Positions 7,747 to 13,153 of a stretch of 13,153 bases of DNA are shown piece after piece; positions within the stretch are counted from its first letter, which is position 1, and each line of letters starts with the position of its first letter. The position numbers and the translations under genes were made by a program. Source of the DNA: a candidate division LCP-89 bacterium (GTDB lineage: Bacteria > Electryoneota > B3-LCP). Location of the stretch: contig JALGZU010000081.1 in NCBI GenBank assembly GCA_025774735.1, forward strand, positions 1-13,153, in the 5' to 3' direction. The notes below the pieces were generated by a model. The model had not been told where the DNA came from. It was given only the letters and a program-made list of their open reading frames with translations, and did not search any database.

Positions 7747-8328
7747 ATGTATTTTTCAGACGAAATGGTGCGGGAATCCGAAGCCAATTACGGCCAACCT
7801 CAAGTGGTGAGACTAAACTACCCCACCCCGCGAGAAGATTTCGAATTTATCCGGTCTACGCAGAAGAACGGCCGGTCTCATGATATCACATTTTACCTCT
7901 ATCACGACAATCGTCTCGCCGTGACGCGCAAACCGGTCTACCCCACCGGATGCTACCGGCCCTCCTCCGGTGGGCTGAATCCGGGTGAAAGCCTGGAAGC
8001 GGGCGCCGCCAGGGAAGCCTTCGAGGAGATGGGGATCGAACTGCGACTGGAACGCTATCTCCTGAGGAGCCGGGTGGATTTCGTCTGCGGCGCTGACCGG
8101 ATCCGCTGGACCTCACACGTCTTCCAGGCGTGCTGCGATGGTTCGGAAGAGCCGGTCTTGAATCCTCAGGATCGCCATGAGATTGTGGATGCGGTCTGGG
8201 CGGACGAAGAGACGTTTTTCGGTCCGATGAGGAGGGGGCTTCTATCAACAGGTTTGACCGGCCTGCTCTACCGGGTTCACCTGCACGACAGGATCTGGAG
8301 ATTGTACGGATGGGGGAAAGTGAAATGA
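7747..8328 (+). CDS. Nudix hydrolase domain protein
   Basis: Nudix enzymes are metal-dependent pyrophosphohydrolases that cleave nucleoside diphosphates linked to another group. The 193-residue protein carries a complete Nudix box, G-x5-E-x7-REUxEExGU, at residues 75-97: Gly75, Glu81, Arg89-Glu90, Glu93-Glu94, Gly96 and Ile97. The metal-binding REAFEEMG core is intact. There is no signal peptide or membrane segment, so it is probably cytoplasmic. The N-terminal 45 residues precede the beta strands of the fold (DITFYLYHDNRLAVTRK), and nothing in them is recognised. The substrate cannot be read from the sequence. The ATG at 7747 has a perfect AGGAGG 4 nt upstream. It is a single-gene unit divergent from nuoA, with a hairpin terminator directly after it. 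A link to NADH or FAD turnover is tempting because of the neighbour but is speculation. Confidence 0.93.
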   Translation: MYFSDEMVRESEANYGQPQVVRLNYPTPREDFEFIRSTQKNGRSHDITFYLYHDNRLAVTRKPVYPTGCYRPSSGGLNPGESLEAGAAREAFEEMGIELRLERYLLRSRVDFVCGADRIRWTSHVFQACCDGSEEPVLNPQDRHEIVDAVWADEETFFGPMRRGLLSTGLTGLLYRVHLHDRIWRLYGWGKVK

Positions 8329-8338
8329 CCGGATAGCA

Positions 8339-8368
8339 GAAGCCCCGTCTCGACCGAAACGGGGCTTC
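8339..8368 (+). terminator. Hairpin terminator after the Nudix gene
   Basis: A perfect 10-bp stem, GAAGCCCCGT (8339-8348) and ACGGGGCTTC (8359-8368), encloses a 10-nt loop and starts 10 nt after the Nudix stop codon. Only a short, weak run (AATTT) follows, so termination may be partial; position and stem strength support the call. Confidence 0.65.
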
Positions 8369-8530
8369 AATTTCGCCTGCCGGGAGTCCCAGAGGGACGT
8401 CAGGCCCAATATCGGGATCGTTATAACCCCGGAGGCGTCAGCGGAGGCAGCGCCGAAATAGATTGATCGCGTGGAGGCTGCCGGCTGCCATGCCGCTGTA
8501 TAATGATCGCAAGATCGATTGATGTCAAAG
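8369..8530. other. GC-rich non-coding segment between the two terminators
   Basis: No credible gene is seen here. The segment contains a small perfect hairpin, GTCCC-AGA-GGGAC, around 8387-8399. It also holds two similar stretches, GGAGGCGTCAGC and GGAGGCAGCGCC, near 8431-8454. Its texture, with several short inverted and near-direct repeats in a convergent intergenic region, resembles an interspersed repeat element. No second copy exists in this window, so that is a guess. Beyond the next hairpin, 8590-8777 is AT-richer and holds only short TTGACA-like words without a good -10. Confidence 0.3.
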
Positions 8531-8589
8531 AAAGCCGCCACACCGGTTTGCCCCCCTCACGTAGTTCAGGCACGGTGCGGCGGCTTTTT
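8531..8589 (+). terminator. Strong, possibly bidirectional terminator between convergent genes
   Basis: The arms AAAGCCGCCACACCG (8531-8545) and CGGTGCGGCGGCTTT (8573-8587) pair over 15 bp with one mismatch, around a 27-nt loop. On the plus strand the stem runs into TTTTT. On the minus strand it runs into TTTCTTT, so it could also stop transcription from the response regulator gene, which ends at 8778. It lies between the convergent Nudix and regulator genes, as expected for a shared terminator. Confidence 0.75.
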
Positions 8590-8777
8590 CAAAGCGTCCC
8601 GCACATGACTCAACCCTATTAAAGGCAAAACCGGTGCCAGTTTTCAGTACCGTCCGCACAAAACGTAAATCCATATATTAAATAATCTTAAGAAAAGAGC
8701 CATATTGGGTTGCTGTCGGATTTTTTGACAGGGAATTCTGAGAAGGGCTAAAAAAGGCGGGTGATTATTGACAGGCG

Positions 8778-10190
8778 TTAAGCCTCGCACAAATCGTGGG
8801 TCTCGGCGGTGAGCTTGAACTTCTTCATTTTAGCCAGCAGCGTGGTGCGGTTGATGCCCAGCCTCCGGGCGGCCAAGCTGCGGTTGCCGCGGCATTCGGT
8901 GAGCATATCCTCCAGGAGACTCCTCTCATATTCGTCCACCCTCTCCTGCAGAGCCTCACTACCGCGTTGAAGCGAAGCCTCGACTTCCCCCATTCGAGAC
9001 AAACGCTCGGGATCGAGGAATCCCAGCGTCTGCTGATCGATCCATTCCCCTTTGCAGAGCACCACGGCGCGTTCGATGGCGTTCTCGAGTTCGCGGACGT
9101 TGCCCGGCCAGGCGTGATTTTCCAGCATCTGCAGGGCTCCGGGAGTAAAACCTTCGAGGCGCTTGCCCACTTCCAGACTGAAACGATGGACGAAATGCCG
9201 GGCCAGTTTTAAGATATCCCCGCGCCGCTCGCGCAGGGGCGGAAGACCGATCGGGAAAACGTTCAGCCGGTAGTAGAGATCTTCGCGATAGGTCGCCTCA
9301 TCCACCATCTTCTTCAAATCCCGGTTGGTCGCTGCGATGATCCGCACGTCCACGGAGAGATCCCGGGTCCCCCCCACCCTTCTGAAAGTCCCGTCCTGCA
9401 GGAACTGCAGCAGCTTCACCTGCGTCGAAAGAGACATCTCACCGATCTCGTCCAAAAACAGCGTTCCCCCGTCGGCCACCTCGAAAAGCCCCTGCTTCAT
9501 GTTGATGGCGCCGGTGAAGGCTCCCTTCTCGTGGCCGAATAGCTCGCTCTCCAGGAGCGATTCAGACAGCGTTACGCAGTTGATCTTGACCAGCGGGCGG
9601 CGGTTGCGGGGGCTGTTGTAGTGGATGGCTCGGGCGATCAATTCTTTACCCGTGCCGCTTTCGCCGATGATCAGCGCCGAGGTGTTGGTCCCGGCAACGT
9701 CACGCACCAGGTCGTACACCCCCAGCATGCGCGGGTCGTCGCCGACGATGTTCTCGAAACGGTAGGGTTTGGCTAACTCTTCTGCAAGAAGTCTGCTCTC
9801 CCGACGCAGCCTCCCCACCTCCAGGGCGTTTTGCACCGTGCGCAGGAGATTCTCCACGTTGAACGGCTTTTCGACGTAATCCAGGGCGCCCTGCTTGATC
9901 GCCCTGACGGCGTCCTGAGTGGATTTCGATCCGGTGATCACCAGGACGGGCAGGTCAGGTTGATCCCCCTGCATCAGTTCCAGCAGCTTGAAGCCGTCCA
10001 GGTCGGGCATCTGCAGGTCGGTCAGCAGGAGATCGAAGCCGCCGGCCTTCAAGGTCTCATAGGCGGACGTCCCCCAGGACTCCGTCGTCACGCGGTAACC
10101 GTGACCCTCGAAGATGTCTCTGAGCAGCTCCAGGACGTCGGAATCGTCGTCGGCGATCAGAATGTGTGGTTTTTCCTTCGGTGCGGCCAT
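8778..10190 (-). CDS. Sigma54-dependent response regulator, NtrC/AtoC type
   Basis: This is a two-component regulator that, when phosphorylated, hydrolyses ATP to open sigma54-RNA polymerase promoters. The 470 residues show the three standard domains. The receiver spans about 8-124, with acid pocket Asp14-Asp16, phosphoacceptor Asp58 (LLLTDLQMPDLDG), Thr86 and Lys108. The AAA+ domain spans about 146-380, with Walker A GESGTGKE at 176-183, the sigma54-contact loop GAFTGA at 223-228, Walker B LFLDEIGE near 244-251, and NHAWPGNVRELENAI at about 358-372. The Fis-type helix-turn-helix spans about 425-460 (RGNRSLAARRLGINRTTLLAKMK). All key residues are present, so it should be active. The start at ATG 10190 has GAGG immediately before it, an unusually tight spacing. 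No histidine kinase and no sigma54 (-24/-12) promoter were found here, so its signal and targets are unknown. Confidence 0.96.
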   Translation of the reverse strand: MAAPKEKPHILIADDDSDVLELLRDIFEGHGYRVTTESWGTSAYETLKAGGFDLLLTDLQMPDLDGFKLLELMQGDQPDLPVLVITGSKSTQDAVRAIKQGALDYVEKPFNVENLLRTVQNALEVGRLRRESRLLAEELAKPYRFENIVGDDPRMLGVYDLVRDVAGTNTSALIIGESGTGKELIARAIHYNSPRNRRPLVKINCVTLSESLLESELFGHEKGAFTGAINMKQGLFEVADGGTLFLDEIGEMSLSTQVKLLQFLQDGTFRRVGGTRDLSVDVRIIAATNRDLKKMVDEATYREDLYYRLNVFPIGLPPLRERRGDILKLARHFVHRFSLEVGKRLEGFTPGALQMLENHAWPGNVRELENAIERAVVLCKGEWIDQQTLGFLDPERLSRMGEVEASLQRGSEALQERVDEYERSLLEDMLTECRGNRSLAARRLGINRTTLLAKMKKFKLTAETHDLCEA

Positions 10191-10214
10191 CCTCGCTTCT
10201 GCTTTGACCTTATA

Positions 10215-10243
10215 ATTATAGCCATCCTAAGCCCTCCATCCAA
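10215..10243 (-). promoter_or_regulatory. Candidate promoter of the response regulator gene
   Basis: On the minus strand, TTGGAT (10243-10238), a 17-nt spacer and a consensus TATAAT (10220-10215) lie upstream of the ATG at 10190. The -35 box matches the consensus only in TTG, so the perfect -10 carries the call. The -10 lies within a longer AT palindrome, TATAATTATA. Confidence 0.5.
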
Positions 10244-10341
10244 ACCATTTCAGCCGGATTTTAACGGTTGACCGGACTCCAGTAAAAAGGATGACCAACC
10301 CTGCCCATTTCAAAAAATTTTGGCCGGGTGGGAAAAAGAGC

Positions 10342-10370
10342 TTGACAAAGAGGTCTTTTATCACTATATT
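10342..10370 (+). promoter_or_regulatory. Candidate sigma70-type promoter of the beta-helix protein genes
   Basis: A consensus TTGACA (10342-10347), a 17-nt spacer and TATATT (10365-10370) lie just ahead of GGAGG (10390-10394) and ATG 10400. Transcription would start near 10377. No second promoter is evident before the downstream paralogue 15 nt after this gene, so both are probably read from here. Confidence 0.75.
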
Positions 10371-10399
10371 AAAATGTGGCATTGTTCCCGGAGGATATT

Positions 10400-12691
10400 A
10401 TGAAATCGTTAGTATCTGTTTTATTTTGTCTTGCGGTTTTCACCTTTTCAACCTCCCACGCCGACGTCATCACCGTATCCGGCAACGTCTCCGGCACCTG
10501 GTCGGCGGATACGGTGCTGGTAACGGGAGAAGCCCTGGTACCGCCGGGAGAGGTTTTGGAAATCATGCCCGGTGTGCAGGTGCTGTTCACGGTCAACTGC
10601 AAGCTGATTGTGCAGGCGAACTCCACCCTGATGGCGGTCGGCACGGAGTTCGAACCGATCCGTTTCGATGCATATAACATCAACAACTGGTGGCACGGCA
10701 TCGAATTTCTGAATGCACAAGATTCCTCTAGATTGGAGCATTGCATACTGAAGCGAGGGCAGGAAAGTGCTTTACGATTCGAATATTGCAGCCCGACAAT
10801 CGCAAATTGTATCATAGATAGTTGCCAAGCCAATGGGGATGGTGGTGCCATGCACTGCTATTATTCAAGTCCCATCATTAGCAGTTGCGTAATCAGTAAT
10901 AATTCCTCAAATGATGACGGTGGAGGAATTTATGCCTATGAGTCTAACATCACCATAACGGATAGCGAGTTTACAAACAACTGGGCATCTGACTGGGGAG
11001 GAGGATTTGTCTGTCTCTATTCTAATCCCATTATTATTGGCAATACTTTCATTGGGAATTCAACTAACAACGATGGTGGGGCGCTTGGAATTGATGTCAG
11101 CCCAAGCGGGATTATTGCCGATAATCTGATCACTTACAATATGGTTGACGATCAGGGAGCGGGAATAATATGTTGGGGATCGAGCCCGGAGATCACAGGG
11201 AATATAATTAGCAGTAATTTTGCCGCGGGCAGCGCGGGTGGAATCTGTTCAAAAGTCGACTCTGCGCCAATTATAAATGGTAACGTTATCGTGGATAATG
11301 CAACGTCTCAGACGGGTGGAGGGATTTCCTGCTTTACGAACGGAAACACGATAGAAAATAATATCATCAGCAATAACACGTCCTTCTATCAGGGAGGCGG
11401 CATTTATTGCTCCGGATCGTTAAATATCATAGACGGCAATTTCATTTCCGGTAACACCGTCAGGGGCGGTTACTATGGAGGTGGGTTGTACATTAACAGT
11501 GGCTCAGACCATGTCGTCGCCAATAATACCGTCGGTTATAATTTCGCCGCCAATGGTGGAGGCGTGTACGTATCCTATGCTTCAAATCTGGATATGAAAG
11601 GTAATTCCGTTGCCCATAACACCGCTTCAGGTCAGTGCGGCGGAGTATACCTATATGGTGGCAGCGGAGCCTTCTATAAGAATACCGTTCGCGATAACAG
11701 TAGCACCGCCGGCGGAGGATTGCAATTTCAAACCGGATCGTTCATAATAACAAACCTAATCGTGCGCGGTAATACGCCCTCCCAAATCACCGGCTCTGCG
11801 CCCGCCATCACTTATTCCGACATCGAAGGCGGCTTCCCCGGCACCGGCAATATCGACGAGGATCCTCTCTTCGCCACTGTCGCCCAGCCCTTCTCTGAAC
11901 TCCTCTGTGGATCCCCGTGCATCGACAGCGGCGATCCCGATCCGATGTACCTTGATCCTGACACCACCCGGTCGGACATGGGGGCCTGCTTTTACGACCA
12001 GAGTGTACCCGTCCGCATGCTGGCAACACCCTACGACGCGCCCAATCTCATCCCCGCCGCTGGCGGTGATTTCGAACTCAAGCTCACCCTGTCGAACCAT
12101 ACCAACTCCCAGCAACCCGTCCTGATATATTGCGACATCACCCTGCCCGATGGAAGCATTTACGGCCCGGTCATCGGCCCCATAAACTACACCGCGGCTC
12201 CCAACAGCAACATCAGCCGGATCCGCACCCAGAGCGTCCCGGCCGTCGCACCGCTGGGCGTCTATCATTACAACGCCTACGCGGTCATGGGCACGGATAC
12301 CTCCATGAGCAGCTTCATCTTCGGCAAACTGGGAGTATCGGATGACGATAATACGTCCGGATGGAGCAACAGCGGCGATTCCTTCGAAGGGCCAATCAGT
12401 TACACGAAACTTATAGCAAATCAGCCCACCGAGTTTTCACTCGAACAGAACCACCCCAATCCTTTCAATCCCGTCACCACTATCGGGTTTACCCTGCCAA
12501 AGGCGGGTATGACGAAACTCACGATATTCGACCTGCAGGGCCGCCGAATCGCATCTCTGATCGACGACTGGTATCCTGCCGGTGATCATGAAGTCGTCTT
12601 CGACGGGTCAAACTTTCCTTCCGGAATCTACCTTTACCGCCTCGAGGCTGGAGATTTCACCGCTTCGGGCAAAATGGTGTTATTGAAGTAA
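10400..12691 (+). CDS. Secreted right-handed beta-helix protein with T9SS C-terminal sorting domain
   Basis: This is a predicted cell-surface or secreted protein of 763 residues, exported through Sec and then the type IX system. The start is ATG 10400, with GGAGG 5 nt upstream; an in-frame GTG at 10376 lies too close to the -10 to be used. Residues 1-21 form a signal peptide ending Ser-His-Ala, cut before Asp22. Residues 22-90 form a capping region. About 90-480 contain roughly a dozen and a half rungs with recurring N-x-I-x-x-N and GGGI/GGGL motifs, typical of parallel beta-helices. DPLF and SPCIDSGDPD follow at about 490-515, then a beta-sandwich-like stretch. Residues 673-763 are a sorting domain with NHPNPFNPVTTIGFTLP, LTIFDLQGRRI and SGIYLYRL, ending KMVLLK. 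Cysteines are frequent for an exported protein. The ligand and function are unknown. The centre (about 10700-11760) is AT-richer than the ends, unlike the paralogue that follows. Confidence 0.93.
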   Translation: MKSLVSVLFCLAVFTFSTSHADVITVSGNVSGTWSADTVLVTGEALVPPGEVLEIMPGVQVLFTVNCKLIVQANSTLMAVGTEFEPIRFDAYNINNWWHGIEFLNAQDSSRLEHCILKRGQESALRFEYCSPTIANCIIDSCQANGDGGAMHCYYSSPIISSCVISNNSSNDDGGGIYAYESNITITDSEFTNNWASDWGGGFVCLYSNPIIIGNTFIGNSTNNDGGALGIDVSPSGIIADNLITYNMVDDQGAGIICWGSSPEITGNIISSNFAAGSAGGICSKVDSAPIINGNVIVDNATSQTGGGISCFTNGNTIENNIISNNTSFYQGGGIYCSGSLNIIDGNFISGNTVRGGYYGGGLYINSGSDHVVANNTVGYNFAANGGGVYVSYASNLDMKGNSVAHNTASGQCGGVYLYGGSGAFYKNTVRDNSSTAGGGLQFQTGSFIITNLIVRGNTPSQITGSAPAITYSDIEGGFPGTGNIDEDPLFATVAQPFSELLCGSPCIDSGDPDPMYLDPDTTRSDMGACFYDQSVPVRMLATPYDAPNLIPAAGGDFELKLTLSNHTNSQQPVLIYCDITLPDGSIYGPVIGPINYTAAPNSNISRIRTQSVPAVAPLGVYHYNAYAVMGTDTSMSSFIFGKLGVSDDDNTSGWSNSGDSFEGPISYTKLIANQPTEFSLEQNHPNPFNPVTTIGFTLPKAGMTKLTIFDLQGRRIASLIDDWYPAGDHEVVFDGSNFPSGIYLYRLEAGDFTASGKMVLLK
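10452..10641 (+). repeat. Near-identical block shared with the downstream paralogue (copy 1)
   Basis: This block aligns without gaps, at an offset of 2307 bp, to 12759-12948. It has three differences in 190 bp, all at third codon positions and silent. It begins at the codons around the signal peptidase site and covers the first 60 or so residues of the mature protein. Similarity then drops sharply, first to scattered matches and then to protein-level similarity only. Confidence 0.9.
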
Positions 12692-12706
12692 ATTGTGGAG
12701 GCGAAC

Positions 12707-13153
12707 ATGCGCGGGAATAGTCTTATTATCTCCGTCTTAATGCTCCTGGCAGTCGGCGCCTCCCACGCCGACGTCATCACCGTCTCCGGCAACGTCTCCG
12801 GCACCTGGTCGGCCGATACGGTGCTGGTAACGGGAGAAGCCCTGGTGCCGCCGGGAGAGGTTTTGGAAATCATGCCCGGTGTGCAGGTGCTGTTCACGGT
12901 CAACTGCAAGCTGATTGTGCAGGCGAACTCCACCCTGATGGCGGTCGGAACAGAACTCGAACCGATCCGCTTCGACGCATACTATGCCAGTAACTGGTGG
13001 CACGGCATCCGCTTCCTCTCCGCCAACGACACATCCCGGCTGGAACACTGCATCATCAAGCGGGGCTGGGCGTCCGGCGCGGATACGGAGGGCGGCGGTC
13101 TTCAGTTCAACAGTTGCGGTCCTACGGTCAAAAACTCCACTGTCGACAGCTGC
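12707..13153 (+). CDS. Second secreted beta-helix protein, paralogue of the preceding gene, 3' end cut by window
   Basis: The first 149 codons are visible, starting at ATG 12707 with GGAGG (12697-12701) 5 nt upstream and only 15 nt after the previous stop, so the two genes are probably co-transcribed. Residues 1-21 are a signal peptide of different sequence from that of the first protein but with the same Ser-His-Ala end. The mature N-terminus is then identical in protein sequence to the first protein for about 60 residues. Divergence follows, with conserved landmarks NWWHGI, SRLEHCI and KRG. GGGLQFNSCGPTV near the edge looks like the first beta-helix rungs. Base composition here stays GC-rich, unlike the corresponding part of the first gene. 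A C-terminal T9SS domain is expected but lies outside the window. Confidence 0.9.
   Translation, partial: MRGNSLIISVLMLLAVGASHADVITVSGNVSGTWSADTVLVTGEALVPPGEVLEIMPGVQVLFTVNCKLIVQANSTLMAVGTELEPIRFDAYYASNWWHGIRFLSANDTSRLEHCIIKRGWASGADTEGGGLQFNSCGPTVKNSTVDSC
12759..12948 (+). repeat. Near-identical block shared with the upstream paralogue (copy 2)
   Basis: This is the partner of 10452-10641. The three differences are third-base changes in Val (GTA/GTC), Ala (GCG/GCC) and Val (GTA/GTG) codons. The signal peptide codons just before it and the rungs just after it are clearly different, so the near-identity is confined to the cap region. Confidence 0.9.

Noticed and set aside
8245..8541. Minus-strand reading frame of 98 codons overlapping the Nudix 3' end
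   Set aside because: It crosses a terminator hairpin and overlaps a solid gene, has no ribosome site and resembles no known family.
8710..8727. CTGTC/GACAG inverted repeat as terminator of the response regulator
   Set aside because: The stem is only 5 bp, and the T/A run sits in the loop, not after the stem.
8717..8750. Promoter from the TTGACA near 8717 on the plus strand
   Set aside because: The hexamer 17 bp downstream matches the -10 consensus at only two positions, and no plus-strand gene follows.
10376..10399. Extended beta-helix protein starting at GTG 10376
   Set aside because: The codon lies about 6 nt after the -10 box, has no ribosome site and would spoil the signal peptide; ATG 10400 fits all three.
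10321..10399. Sigma54 promoter ahead of the beta-helix genes
   Set aside because: I looked for GG-N10-GC spacing in this stretch and found none; a sigma70-like promoter is present instead.
1..13153. CRISPR array, tRNA, rRNA or insertion sequence
   Set aside because: No regularly spaced repeats, tRNA-like cloverleaf, rRNA sequence or transposase was recognised on either strand by reading.

Overview
The window reads like a chromosomal segment from an uncultivated Gram-negative bacterium of the FCB group (Bacteroidota/Chlorobiota and related candidate phyla). The main pointer is the type IX secretion (por) sorting domain at the end of the secreted beta-helix protein. The rest is a moderately GC-rich genome with sigma70-type promoters, so the lineage is an inference and cannot be taken to phylum from sequence reading alone.

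Positions 1-7653, minus strand: a respiratory complex I operon read right to left from a clear promoter at 7625-7653, in the order nuoA-B-C-D-H-I-J-K-L. nuoL runs off the left edge. The NADH-oxidising module (nuoE, F, G) is absent from its usual place between nuoD and nuoH. This matches the 11-subunit arrangement, which takes electrons from a donor other than NADH, or else those genes lie elsewhere. nuoI is broken as given: an exact 14-bp tandem duplication inside the second 4Fe-4S motif shifts the frame, and removing one copy restores a normal ferredoxin-type subunit with an unusually long charged tail. Several genes overlap (nuoD/H and nuoI/J by ATGA, nuoJ/K by 8 nt, nuoC/D by 14 nt). Two intercistronic gaps hold small repeat or hairpin elements.

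Positions 7654-8777: a divergent Nudix hydrolase gene with its own promoter, followed by a convergent intergenic stretch with two hairpin terminators and a GC-rich non-coding segment.

Positions 8778-10243, minus strand: an NtrC-type, sigma54-activating response regulator with no partner kinase in view. It is divergent from the next unit.

Positions 10342-13153, plus strand: two adjacent genes, 15 nt apart, for secreted right-handed beta-helix proteins. The first is complete, with signal peptide, beta-helix, beta-sandwich region and C-terminal T9SS sorting domain. The second runs off the right edge. They share 190 bp with only three differences, all silent, beginning at the signal peptidase site. 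The first gene's central part is visibly more AT-rich than its ends, suggesting recombination or gene conversion among a family of cell-surface proteins.

The nuo, Nudix and beta-helix promoters share the same architecture: TTGAC-like -35, 17-bp spacer and TATATT -10.
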